Shown in pieces: positions 1 to 11,274 of a DNA stretch of 64,000 bases. The stretch's first letter is position 1. Each line of letters opens with the position of its first letter. Both the position numbers and the translations under genes were made by a program. Location: the NCBI GenBank assembly GCA_933207985.1, contig OW240912.1, positions 252,698,960-252,762,959 of the forward strand. Reading direction: 5' to 3'. A model generated the notes under the pieces. It was not told where the DNA came from. It ran no database searches and saw only the letters and a program-made list of their open reading frames with translations. Source of the DNA: Pelobates cultripes (taxonomy: Eukaryota; Chordata; Amphibia; Anura; Pelobatidae).

Positions 1-707
1 GACTGGAGGTTACCTCTTTTGAATTACCTTTGCTTAGCTTTGTCTGTGTCTCCAGTTATTTTTTGTTCCCTTTGGGATGTGTTAAATAAAGATATATGCC
101 AGAAGGAAAAAGCAACAAACATTCTCCCATCACAGCAAAAATACCATTGAATCTGAAATGTCTGGAGGCTTTTGTGGTGAGTAAAAAAAACCTCATACTA
201 TATTATATGTTAAGAAGAGAGAAGTGTACAGCATATGCCTTGTATAAAGCACTACAGGTCAATTTGTCACCTTTCTGAGTTAACAGCTCCATGCCCCTGG
301 ATGTTGTTAAATAGGAGTACTTTTACAGGTAAAACTGCAGAATGTCCCGACATTCATATTCGCAAGTTTTTTTCGGATATAGAATGACGAAGTAGCAAAG
401 TATTAATACTATGCAGGCATATAGTATGCTATAAACATATTGTATTTAAATAAATAGTTCATATATAAATTAATGTTTTAATTAAAGTTTCTGAAATGCC
501 TTGGGGCTTATTTAATAAAAAAACAACAATGAAAATAATTTAATTGCAAAAAACACAGAATGCCATATTCAGGTGTCTGATAGAAGTGAATACTCTGTGG
601 TATTCTCTTCTTCTATGCATTACACCAGGAAGTGTTGAACTATGTATAATTCTGTATTGATTGTGAGCTAATCAAAACCTTATTATGTCAAACAAGCACA
701 TTAATTA
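1..707. other. AT-rich non-coding sequence, nothing recognised
   Basis: No convincing coding sequence or repeat is recognised. Open frames here are short and have no familiar motif. Several poly-A and poly-T runs occur. Confidence 0.5.
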
Positions 708-1525
708 ACTAGAAAAGCTACAATTTCTGGGGAAATTGTGTGGTGTTCTTGCCTCCACCAGTAGTCTACAACTGGAGTGGGCGGAGTAACTGTTATCATT
801 TATATAGCACATTTAATTGCAACGTTGTTGCACAGTTACATTAAACCATACATTTATAAAAACATTAGCAGGTGTTCAAAAGGCCCTGTCTATGACATCA
901 CTTGCTGCTGCAGCCTGGCACAGGTCAGAGTATTTTGGCGGTTGCCATCTTCAAACGGTCGTATTTTAAAAACTATAAATTCTACAGCGAAGAGCTTTAT
1001 ATTGTGAGAATCACAAGACCCAGATGCATAGTATGTCTCTGAAGTGTTAAAAATGAAGGCACAGTCGCAGTTTAGAAATTGCACTTCAAATTTGAGCTTT
1101 GTAGAGTGAAGTTTCAATGAATGTCAATGGACGGTGTTAGTTGCAAACAAATGATTATATTGTGAAAACTATCAGGACTATGGCTTAGCCGTTGACATGT
1201 TTAGTGGCAGCAGGGATAGCTGAACGTTTTGATATAAGATTTGTGTAGGTGGGCCTGAAAATAAGGGAGTGGTGGCAGTTTAGAAATCATGTCCTGATTT
1301 TTCAGCTTTTGCCAGCTCCCACTCTAGCTTTGCCATTCATTCCTATGGGACAAATTTCGCCACAAGAACGACGATATTCCGTGAACCATTTGGCGAAACG
1401 TTCCACAAAGTAATAGCAATCCGATCGGTAACAATCTGCACGTTTTGGTAAATTTTTGTCTATGTAGTGTAAAAACTGTGGGAGGAGTTAGGGTGGCAAA
1501 TTTGGCTATAATAAGAATAAGAATA
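708..1525. repeat. Interspersed repeat, first unit of a tandem dimer
   Basis: This 818-bp unit begins ACTAGAAAAGCTACAATTTC and ends in an ATAAGA-type microsatellite. The next unit begins immediately with the same sequence. It contains a small stem (CAATTTC/GAAATTG) near its start. Compared with the second unit it keeps an extra segment of about 178 bp (about 1033-1211). Short open frames in both units are repeat-derived and have no protein homology I recognise. The microsatellite-tailed layout suggests a non-autonomous transposable element. I cannot name the family. Confidence 0.75.
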
Positions 1526-2176
1526 ACTAGAAAAGCTACAATTTCTGGGGAAATTGTGTGAAGTGTTCTTGCCTCCACCAGTAGTCTACAACAGGAGTGG
1601 GCGGAGTAACTGTTATCATTTATATAGCACATTTAATTGCAACGTTGTTGCACAGTTACATTAAACCATACATTTATAAAAACGTTAGCACGTGTTCAAA
1701 AGGCCCTGTCTATGACATCACTTGCTGCTGCAGCCTGGCACAGGTTAGAGTATTTTGGCGGTTGTCATCTTCAAACGGTCGTATTTTAAAAACTATAAAT
1801 CCTACAGCGAAGAGCTTTATATTGTGAGAATCACAAGACCCAGACCTACATTTTGACCTAGCTGAACGTTTTGATATAAGATTTGTGTAGGTGGGCCTGA
1901 AAATAAGGGAGTGGTGGCAGTTTAGAAATCATGTCCTGATTTTTCAGCTTTTGCCAGCTCCCACTCTAGCTTTGCCATTCATTCCTATGGGACAAATTTC
2001 GCCACAAGAACGACGATATTCCGTGAACCATTCGGCGAAACGTTCCACAAAGTAATAGCAATCCGATCGGGAACAATCTGCACGTTTTGGTAAATTTTTG
2101 TCTATGTAGTGTAAAAACTGTGGGAGGAGTTAGGGTGGAAAATTTGGCTATAATAAGAATAAGAATAAGAATAAGA
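1526..2176. repeat. Interspersed repeat, second (shorter) unit of the tandem dimer
   Basis: This unit repeats the 708-1525 unit in the same orientation with few differences, but lacks about 178 bp internally: the text joins CACAAGACCCAGA to CTAGCTGAACG near 1836-1865. It ends in an AATAAG-type microsatellite at about 2153-2180. The junction lies inside the microsatellite tail of unit 1. That fits either insertion of one copy into the tail of another or unequal exchange between tails. Confidence 0.75.
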
Positions 2177-2335
2177 ATAATATATATGTGAGATAACAAT
2201 AAGTGGTCTTGCTATGCAAGAATACTTAATAATATATATGTGAGATAACATTAAGTGGTCTTGCTATGCAAAAACACTTAATAATATATATGTGAGATAA
2301 CATTAAGTGGTCTTGCTATGCAAGAACACTTAAAT
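2177..2335. repeat. 52-bp minisatellite, three copies
   Basis: The motif TATATATGTGAGATAACA recurs at 2181, 2233 and 2285, an exact 52-bp period, each time followed by AAGTGGTCTTGCTATGCA. The reverse complement contains AAGTGTTCTTGC, which also occurs near the start of the 1526 unit. The array may therefore derive from the end of the same element family in the other orientation. Confidence 0.85.
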
Positions 2336-3819
2336 ATATTGTGCTTGTAAATATTACATCACCATTGTCACAAAAAGACTTGTAGCAGGCACATAATACT
2401 ACATACAGTTGCATGACAATGACAAGCATAAGCAGTGAAAAGCATTGGAGGATCATCCATAAGGGCACCTGGGGCAGCGCCTCACCAGTTTTAATGTGGG
2501 GAAAAAAATATTTGCAGTAGTTTTAAAACACTAAGTTTCTTTATCTGGAAGGGACAGCTTACATGAGATCATCTAGGCATGTTTCGAAAATTGGGCTGGT
2601 TTAATATCTGCCCTGTTCCAGCAGGTTTGCAGATGCCTAGTGTCCTTTTGAGAAGGAATAGCAGGAATTTCCATGGAGTTACCATTTGGGCAACAAAGCC
2701 AGCTGCCCATGAGTGGAGGAATGCTATTTGCCTACCTTTTCAAGGGCCATCATTGTCTCATAGAAACAGGGCGTGGGGTTATAGTGCCCACAGGAGACAT
2801 ATATAAGAAGCCATTTTGGAAGCAGCACAGGGAGAGCATTGCAGCAGCAGATCTTGGTCTTTGCCAAATGTAAGTGTTTAATATTATATTTTTTATCTTA
2901 CCAATAATTCAAATATATAATGCCAGGGAAGATCAGTGGTGTTAAAGGGAGAAGGCATTTCTGACACAGGGCACTGTACTTCCTGCAACTAATAGTTTTA
3001 ATAACCCTTAGTTCACATTCTCACCATGTTCTTTAAAATGCTGTAGTCATTCTACAGTCTACTCTACAGAAACCTGATACATACTGTGACTAGTTGAAAA
3101 GTTGTGTAGCTTTAAACTGCAGGACTGGGGCTGTGACTCTGAGGACAGATCTGATTCTGATTTGAATCTGTTTTAATTGATATTAATTGTTGCTTCTGTT
3201 AACCATGTCAGCTACTTCTTAGCTTCCTATTACCACTGCAGATTAATTATATTGTCTGCTGCAAATGTCATTAAAGTCTATCAGTACCTTGCTTCTTTAA
3301 CCCTGTGTACATTGTGCTGAGATAATAGTGAGTCAAGAGTAGCTGATATGTTTGGAGTCTACAAGTAACTTGATACTTTAGCCCTGTGCTGCACCGTGTG
3401 TTGAGAGTCAATGGAGTAGCTGACATATTTCATAACGGAGCAATTCTTAATAAATAGCTAAAGTTACCATAGCCACCACTAGCATAAAGGTTAATACAAG
3501 TAAAAGAAATTACATACACAAAATCATGTAAAACTATTATTATTATTACTGCTTGCAGTATAAAGTGGATATAAAATGTAGAATTGCAGATTGATTTAAT
3601 TATGAGCTTTATATTGTTTGAATATGTTTGATCTTGTGAATTCCTGAACTCCAAGCCAAAATATAGCCAAATCATGAACCAAACCAATTGTGCAATGGAT
3701 GGGCATGTTCTTTTTGATCTGTGCTTCAGAATTTTGCCTGTGGCACCACACGAATGATTAATGGGGAAAAAAAGCTGATTGATGGCTAGGGATACTCACT
3801 GAATGTTGTTTTATTCATA
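2336..3819. other. Mostly unrecognised sequence
   Basis: No coding sequence is recognised. A GC-richer stretch at about 2440-2880 looks like an old repeat or promoter (see the separate entry at 2797-2875). The rest is AT-rich with a short ATT run near 3537-3550. Confidence 0.4.
2797..2875 (+). promoter_or_regulatory. Possible TATA promoter with adjacent splice donor
   Basis: A TATA-like CATATATAAG at 2799-2808 is followed about 60 bp later by a good splice-donor match, GTAAGT at 2870-2875, in a locally GC-richer stretch. This layout suits a transposon or LTR promoter, or a short untranslated first exon. Chance is also possible, as no LTR boundaries were found. Confidence 0.2.
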
Positions 3820-4295
3820 CATCAAGTAAGGAGTGACCACTTGAGGGAAAAAAAGGAGAAGCAGTGAATAAATTCTATATTTATATATTTAATAATTATG
3901 TAAATATTATCCATGGTAATGCATTCACATTTGTGTCTTCAGTGCTATGGTGCTCCTTCAGCCTAATAACATGAATATCCACAAAGAAAGGCGCTCACTG
4001 GTCTTATTAATCAAAGAAGTTAGTCTTTATTTACCACGATTAGGTTAAATCACATCGTTTCAGTCCTTACCTGGACTTTCATTAGGCTATCCTGGTGAAA
4101 GTCTGGGCAAGGACTGAAGCGTTGATGTGATTTAACGTAATCATGGTAAATAAAGACTAACTTCTTTGATTAATAAGACCAGTGAGTGCCTTCCTTCATG
4201 GATATTTAATAAATATGTAATGTATAAATATAGTTTTTTTTACTGTTCTTCTTCTTTTTCCTTTCATAGGTTACTTTTTCTCACTTGATCCATGA
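3820..4295. repeat. Outer foldback element (AT-rich arms)
   Basis: Sequence near 3825-3900 (CACTTGAGGGAAAAAAAGGA and onward) is inversely repeated near 4205-4295 (TTTTCTCACTTGATCC at its end). A related sequence occurs at about 48221-48375. Boundaries are approximate. The element surrounds the stronger hairpin at 3974-4206. Confidence 0.5.
3974..4206. repeat. Long inverted repeat, arms about 107-110 bp
   Basis: The left arm 3974-4080 is closely complementary to the right arm 4097-4206, around a 16-nt loop. Arm landmarks include TTAGTCTTTATTTACCACGA on the left and its near-complement in the right arm. A transcript would fold into one long hairpin. The structure fits a palindromic MITE or two copies of one element inserted head to head. 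Confidence 0.85.
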
Positions 4296-5407
4296 ACCAT
4301 ATGTCAGCAAAATTATATTGTGCAACTATGTTAGGACAGCAGGTATATTCCATGACCAAATTTGTTGCCACACTTAACACTCTCTAGACTTCATTTTAGA
4401 TTTATAATCTGTGTCCAAAGAAAAGGTATAATTCAAGAATTTCAATAACTCTTTTTATTTATCCATTCCCTTGGTGAATTCAGCTACTCTGATAATCGTA
4501 AGGCCCCCTGTCCTCAAAAACGTGCAGAGTAGACAGAATTTCAGATATAAGAACACGCACATAATAAATTCTATGGGTTAAGTTTATGATGTTTTTTCTT
4601 TATATGGGGATTTAATTATATTCAAAACAATGGCAATGAGATGTGTATAATACATATACACATAATTGCAATGCATGCCAGAATAAAACAAATATCATAA
4701 CATTAAATACTTTCAAGCAATATCAATCAGCCATATAGCAACCCGATCACCCAATTTAACCAGGTCATCAATTCCTATCTATTCTTCTAAAATTCTATTT
4801 TATATCAAAATAAACACTAGCACAACATTCTTTGTGTCAGAGTGGGCAAAGGTAGATAACTATAGCTCAGAGATTGTGCTAGTACTTGGAAACTGGTGTA
4901 TTGCCAGTAGAACCAAAAGAAATACACTCAGCAACACATATTATAATTAAAAAACATGTAGTCAGAATATAGTTTATTGTCAAATTACCTGGCTTTACAC
5001 CAGTCCCACGGACTATTTAGCCAATCACCAGCTGCCACCTGCTCTACCTGTGTTGCATTGCACTGAACTTTTCCTGGCAGCAACATTCGCTCCTACCTAA
5101 CCTCTACCACATTTCTGCACATGCTACTTACATGGCAATGATCAGATGCATTCCAGCACTGCCATACCATTCCAAATGTTCAACGAAATCCAAATAACCA
5201 AAACGCCTCCATATGTAACCACAAGAATGCTAAATATAGTGGGGACCATAAGTGTCTCTATAAATAACTGTTCTTTGTGATTAACCTGTAATTTTTTTAC
5301 ATTTTAATATTAATACAAGAAAAGTAACATCCAAACAACCCTCCCATCCTCGAGTACGTTCAAATCACTGGATTCCTTTACTTCCCTTGGTCTATTTATC
5401 CCTCATC
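4296..5407. other. AT-rich non-coding sequence, nothing recognised
   Basis: No open frame of note and no repeat boundary could be assigned. The sequence is ordinary AT-rich intergenic or intronic-type DNA. Confidence 0.45.
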
Positions 5408-5600
5408 ACTTTATTATTATTATTATTTACATAGCACCAACAAATTCCGTAGCGCTTTACAATGGGTGGACTAACAAACGTAATAGTAACCAGACAAGTT
5501 TGATGCACAGGGACAGAGGGGTTGAGGGCCCTGCTCAATGAGCTTACATGCTAGAGGGAGTGGGGTAAAGTGACACAAAGGTAAGTATTAGGGAAGTAGA
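5408..5600 (-). repeat. Frog-type interspersed repeat with ATT tail
   Basis: The stretch contains an ATT microsatellite, then ACATAGCACCAACAAATTCC and GTAGCGCTTTACAATGGGTG. From memory, this style is very common in anuran genomes and usually ends in a TATAAATAATA-type tail. Read that way, this copy lies on the minus strand. Family name not assigned. Confidence 0.55.
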
Positions 5601-5749
5601 TTGGTACAATAGTATTCACTAAAAACTTTTTTTTTTTGTGTTTTTTAATTGACAGTTGGAGGAGAGGAATCAGTTGGGAGCCATTAACAGTTTAATTGAT
5701 ACGCTTTTGTGAAAAAGTGAGTTTTAATGATTTTTTTAAGGACTGGAGT

Positions 5750-5915
5750 GTGAGCATCTACTGTCTTTAGATTGTCATCTCATATGGGCAGGGTTCGTTT
5801 CCATATGTTTCTGTATGTCAAACATGTTTTGTTAGAATTAAATGTTTATCTTGTTTCCTGTTGTACAATGCTGCACAATATGCTGGTGCTATATAAATAA
5901 TTGTAATTGTAATAT
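5750..5915 (+). repeat. Frog-type interspersed repeat, 3' part
   Basis: It ends with TGTACAATGCTGCACAATAT, then GCTGGTGCTATATAAATAA. This is a tail of the same kind as the copy at 18030-18460 and opposite to the nearby 5408-5600 copy. Boundaries are approximate. Confidence 0.5.
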
Positions 5916-6550
5916 GAAAGATAATCCTCGATTAATATGTAGAGCTCTTATTAGGCAGTTCATATTAAGGATCCTATACATGAATATGTCAAGCAAATTT
6001 TAAAATTGAACAGAATAAAGGGTACCATTAGCATATCAGACTAAAATCATTCTAAGGGCAGCTCTGACTCAATATATTCAGAATATTTCTGTATGAGAGA
6101 ATCAACAAATCCAGATGTAAATTTTAGCCTTTCCTTGTCCTTGTCAGTAATGCGTATGGTAGCTGGTACCACTTCAAACAGACTGTATTTTTAATGCCAA
6201 GCAAATTAAAGCAAAGGGAGTGTAGATGTCCAGTGCCTGATGTCTCAGAATTTTACATTTTTATTCTGTTCAGCTTAGTCCTTCATCTATTGCTTGTTCT
6301 TTTGTAGTTAAATCCATGAAGAATGTAAATATGTTGGAAATGTTAATTTCACTTAGAGAAGTGAAATGTGAAATGGAGAGATATAAATATGCCAGCTGAA
6401 GTTTTAAGTCAAAACAGAAACGGAAGCATGTGTCCTAAATTGTTCTCCAGGTTACCCAAGCTAATTAAAGAAAGTCATCCGCATATCTACTTATATCCTA
6501 CAGTACCTGGGGCAGTACATTATGAATTCAATTGAACTATATCATACATT
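5916..6550. other. Nothing recognised
   Basis: AT-rich sequence with no supported coding, RNA or repeat feature. Confidence 0.4.
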
Positions 6551-6555
6551 CCAAC

Positions 6556-7477
6556 TGTGAAGGACCGCTGGCACTCCAACCGCATACCTCTGCCAATCGA
6601 TGCTCCTAACGCTTGTCGAGGACTCCGAGTACTCCAACCGACACCATCAGCACTGCGGACCCCACTACCAGCGATGTAGCTGCGCCGGGGTCTCGCCATC
6701 TCTCACCCACCCTGGATCCACGACCAGGATCCAACTCCCAGTGGGTGAACTTCTCCTAAATCCAGAGAGCGTAGCAGGAACAAATCAAGCTCTTACAAGA
6801 GCTTACTCTGGGGAGTAAGTGATTATAGCAATCCCCAGAGTGTAGGTATCCCTTCCCCCAAGCATGAACCAAGGCTTCAAGAAAGGTGCAAGTAGGTCTG
6901 GTTTATTGAGGGCTACCTGCTCGGTATTTATGCACGTGTCCACCAGGTGGACACTCCCCTAGGGGACCTGATGGAACAATGGGACACATATTGGATATTA
7001 GCCAATCACAGACAATACAAACAAAACACTCCCACAGTGACATCACAATCCCTCCTCTCTATCCAGGAGATAATTGGGAAGTAATCAAATTATCTCCCAG
7101 AACAGAGGCAAGACTTACAAAAAGACATAAAATTACACAATGTTACAATTACTACATAAAACATATACATGCAACATATCCCCAGATAGCTTAGATCTGA
7201 GTGCACATTATTACCGAATAGCGCACAGATCACATACATACAGTTCAATCGCCATGGAGCCAAAGTCTTTTCCATAGTCTTTTGTTATATGAATAGGCTC
7301 CATGGCATAGCTATCTGGGGTAGCACTACTCACATACTGAAAGTTCTGAACGCCCCGGCAGAAATACACAAATAAACCTTTCTGCAGGGTAAAATACATC
7401 TATCAGCACAGGGAAGGCAGGAGGCTAGCCAGTAGTAGTTCCCTCCAGGCACAAGTGGCGAAGGGCACTTCGTCACA
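6556..7477 (-). mobile_element. Solo LTR, minus orientation, 922 bp
   Basis: The unit starts TGTGAAGG, ends CGTCACA and is bracketed by the exact 5-bp direct repeat CCAAC (6551-6555 and 7478-7482), as expected of an LTR retroelement integration. Promoter signals read on the minus strand: an ATTGG box complementary to CCAATCAC near 7002-7009, a CATAAATA TATA-like box at 6925-6932 and an AATAAA polyadenylation signal at 6902-6907. No second LTR or internal gag/pol lies next to it, so it is a solo LTR left by recombination between two LTRs. The open frames in it are incidental. ERV or gypsy class cannot be decided without the interior. Confidence 0.85.
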
Positions 7478-7482
7478 CCAAC

Positions 7483-10229
7483 TATCCCAATATCAGAGGG
7501 ACAGTCCTAAATTTTTAGGTCCTGTCCTGATTTTGTTCCCTGGTATCCCGCAACACGGACACACACCCTTTGCCCTTCTCATTGGTCTCCTGCTTCTTAT
7601 TAATGTTGAGGAGTATGCTTTATAACCAGGATTACCCCTTATAAAATCACTAGCAGGGGCCTCCTAAACACACTCACAGATACATGCACATAAACACACG
7701 CTCCCAAACACTCAAATGCATGCTCACATATACGTATTCCAATAGATACTCACAGATTCATACACATACATAAATGCCCTAACATTCACTTATTGTTAAT
7801 AGTAAAACCATGTTGGTGCCGCTTCCCACCTACACTACCATTTCCAGGGAGCTGGGAATTTTTAAGCAAGAACTTCTGTTAACACTCCTGAGCTAAGTCC
7901 TGCAAAGCCTCGTTCAAATGAGAGGTATCATGCTTCTCTTAAATAACCTAACCAGGCTTAGCTAAAACAGAGAGCTCTGAGAGGCAGTTAGCAGTGCCTA
8001 GTACTTTTCAAAAACAGCGTCAACAAGCTGTAATTGTTATGGTGCTTGGAGTGTTTCTTTCATTTTTATATGTATATTTGTAGATTAACATCTTCCTGTA
8101 TAGACAGAATAAATGTTGTTGAATATTGAAAAACAGTGTAAACTTTTGTCAGTTAAGACTGACTTGCCTTCTTCTCCATGTAATAGTATTATATATTTTA
8201 TTTTCTCATCATTAGAGGTGAAATTTCATTCTTTCTTATTTTACTTTAGAGATATGTCTGACAAATGCCTTCCAAATTTCAAATGGACAAAGACTGACCT
8301 TCACTGTAGAGGTGTGAGTTGAAGTGTGGCCAGTGCCAGAGTTTTAGGTGACTTACTAATAACAATTTAGACAATTAAATATAATTTAGAACAAAAAAAA
8401 ATATCTTATTTACATACTCTAATTTCTAAACACAGGGTTAAGTGTTAAAGGGTTTATAAAATACCCCTTCCTGTCTTATTGGAGACTCTTGGCTGATATC
8501 AGCGTATCTAATGGCTAGTGTAGGAACTCACCTATTGAGGCTGGCCTTGACGTGGCTGGTGAGCTTATATATTCAAATGGCCATTTAGAATAGAACTAAA
8601 GAGCCTCCATTTTTGTTCAAATGCACATGAGGATCTAGGCCAGAGCGCAGGTAACGTTTTTCTTCGTTTTTACTATGTATTTTAAGCTGTTGGATACTAA
8701 GTCACTGCTGCTGTAAGCGCGGTGCTTTATCTTTGTGTTTATACACTCAAATACACCAACAATATGGAGCTCCTAGAAAAGAGGGACATTGGGATAGAAA
8801 AGAGGGACAAAAGGATTTGGGCTCAAAATAGGGACTGCCCCTGCTAAATACAGACACTTGCGAGGTATGCTGACCACAGAGTCAGTTATAAAAAATATTT
8901 TCACATACTGATTAAACTTTATTGTGCTGCTTCGCTATTTCAAAATAGTGCTGTGAGTGTTTTAACTGTGCTGATGATTAACCAAAAGGGAAATATTGTA
9001 TGAGTAATACCTAATCTTTTTCTGATTAAACAAAATCAGATAATCAAAGCAATTAACCTCACATGCATGTAAAGATTTAACAAACCATGTTGAATATTTT
9101 ATTTTTCAAAGTAACAACTTCTCTATCAGGGAAGAGAAAATCATTATGTAAAATGTTATCTCCAAATGAAAATATATAATTAAAACTTTATTTAACTTGT
9201 CATAAGTTCAAAAAGTGGAAAATCCCCATTGATTTAAGTACCTTCTCAGATATACTGCTGTACGGGTTCGATTTCTAAGAAAGAAAACTGTCGTAGGCAT
9301 TGCAGCTCTTAGTGTTGTTTATTCACTAACAGGCAGCCCTTTTTTACATCTTGTAGCAAAAATCATGGTTTCAGTAATAATCAAGATTTCTTGCTCACAT
9401 TTTTAGAGTATGCAATGAACAAAATGTGAGTTTCACTTTCAAAAATCAAGTATGCCATCACTGAATTATTTTGCTCAAGAAATGTTTCTGCACCCAATCT
9501 TCTACAGTTAAGACGTAAAGGAATATGAAGAGAGAGGACATACCACTGAGCAGTGGACTCAAAAGTGAAAAATACCAGCACCACTAAACATGTTGGACAC
9601 TATTATCCAGTGACAACTTTAACAAATGAAGAGGGGAAGGGAACATATATACATGACCAGGGTTCAGTTCCTCAGCTTAATCCCCAGCCATCCATTCACC
9701 CATACCCATAATACCAGCAATCCATCCACTCTTATTACCCCAGAAGACCATTCACACCCATAAATCCAACCATCCATCCACATTCATTAACCTTATCCAC
9801 CCATCCACACCCATTAGCACTATTCATCCATACAAACTCATCAGTGCTCTTGTATCATATGCATGATTAATCTCAGACAACCTTTAGCACCCATCAACCT
9901 CACTAATCCAACATATCTCACACATCTGTCAAAATGCTGATAGACCATGCATGTTTTCCTTTATTTTTACCACTGCTCCCTTCTTTGTAACCTCCCCTGC
10001 TCAACCTCTTTGTAATTTATACTTATGTTTATAAGTGTCACTTTATATTTGTATATACGTATACAGGTATATGAGAGGGAGATAGGAACTTGTGATCTTT
10101 CTCCTCTATGAACCTGTTAGGTGCCTTAGGAGATAGACAGGTTATTTTTGCAGCATTTGAACTACTAATGGCACCCAAATCACTTAATCTCAATAAAGTG
10201 GTGAGGATGCACTGTCCCTGTCCACATAG
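7483..10229. other. Mostly unrecognised; low-complexity patches and repeat fragments
   Basis: No coding sequence is recognised. A CA-rich patch of CACAC/CTCACA words spans about 7665-7770. Fragments carrying GAGGGACA-type words at about 7486-7560 and 8755-8870 resemble ends of an old repeat. The stretch at 8540-8660 carries TTATATATT and a CAG|GTAACG donor-like word, possibly a relic promoter or LTR. A CCATCCAC/CCCATA-rich simple-sequence patch lies at about 9680-9850. Confidence 0.4.
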
Positions 10230-10233
10230 TTAA

Positions 10234-10765
10234 AGGGACACTATAGTCACTAAAACAACATTAGTGTAATTAAACAGTTTTGGTGTATAGATCATGCCCA
10301 TACAGTCCCAATTCTCTGTCATTTAGGAGTTAAATCACTTTGTTTATGCAGCCCTATTCACACCTTCTGCATGTGACTTTCACAGCCTTCCTAAACACTT
10401 CCTGCAAAGAGTCATGTAATGTTTATACTTTTTTTTGCAAATTCTGTTTAATTTAAAACTTATTATCACCTGCTCTGTTAATAGCTTGCTAGACCCTGAA
10501 AGAGCCTCCTGTGTGTGATTAAAGTTCAATTACAGAGCAGAAGATTAAACACTTTTAAAGTAAGTTACATCTGATTGAAAAGGAAACCATTTTGATTTCA
10601 TGCAGGCTGTGTCCAGGGGAAGTGTGGTTAGGGCTACATAAACAGAAACAAAAGTTATTTAACTCACAAGTAGCAGTGAATTGAGCTGTAAAATGTTAAA
10701 GGCATGATCTGTACACGAAAACAGCTTCATTAAGCTAAAGTTGTTTTGGTGACTATAGTGTTCCT
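10234..10765 (+). mobile_element. TTAA-flanked MITE (Kolobok-like), copy 1
   Basis: The 532-bp element has inverted ends, AGGGACACTATAGTCAC on the left and GTGACTATAGTGTTCCT on the right, flanked on both sides by TTAA (10230-10233 and 10766-10769). TTAA duplication with termini starting AGGG is characteristic of Kolobok DNA transposons; piggyBac also targets TTAA. There is no transposase frame, so it is non-autonomous. Its subterminal regions are also inverted (CAAAACAACATTAG against AAAGTTGTTTTGG). Related copies lie at 27355 and 60975. Confidence 0.85.
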
Positions 10766-10769
10766 TTAA

Positions 10770-11138
10770 CTTTGCAATGTAAAACAATGCTGCAGAGTTA
10801 AGACTGCCTCTATTGGCTGTCTACCAGATAGTCACTAGAGGTGATTCCTGCAGTTTAATTGAGTTTGACTCCCTGAAATGACGCTGGACATCCTCATGCT
10901 TTGCTTTGCATGAGGACATCCAGCATCTATAAAATCCCCATAGGAAAGCATTGATAAAATGGTTTCCTATTGAGAAGACCTAATGCACACGTTCCCAAAT
11001 CCGACATTGGCACTTGAATTAGGTAAGTGACAAAAAGGGTTCATAATCCGTCTTTTAGCTGCTGGGGGTAAATTGTGAGGGGTGGTGGTAGCAGAGACAT
11101 TATAGTTTTAGGAATACAGTTTTGTACTACAGTGTTCC
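10770..11138 (+). mobile_element. Fragment of a second TTAA-type MITE
   Basis: The right end reads ACTACAGTGTTCC followed by TTAA (11139-11142), like the right end of the neighbouring element. The middle holds a perfect 16-bp hairpin, GCTGGACATCCTCATG (10883-10898) against 10909-10924 with a 10-nt loop. The left terminal motif is not visible, so this is probably a truncated or eroded copy abutting the first MITE. Confidence 0.45.
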
Positions 11139-11274
11139 TTAAAAGTGCTCCTTAAAATATGTTGTTTTATTGTGGGAAACTACATTAAATGCCTTATTAA
11201 AACTAGATTTTTTAAAACAAATTGGTAAGAATAACATAGAGAATTGTGAGATTTAGCAGTAAAGTGTAAAAATT

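Noticed and set aside
777..1827. Two copies of a 76-codon frame beginning MGGVTVIIYIAHLIATLLHS
   Set aside because: Identical position in both units of a tandem repeat, no known homology; best explained as incidental to the repeat.
7665..7770. CACACA/CTCACA words considered as a CRISPR-like or regular array
   Set aside because: No constant repeat and spacer pattern; it is degenerate CA-rich low-complexity DNA in a eukaryotic context.
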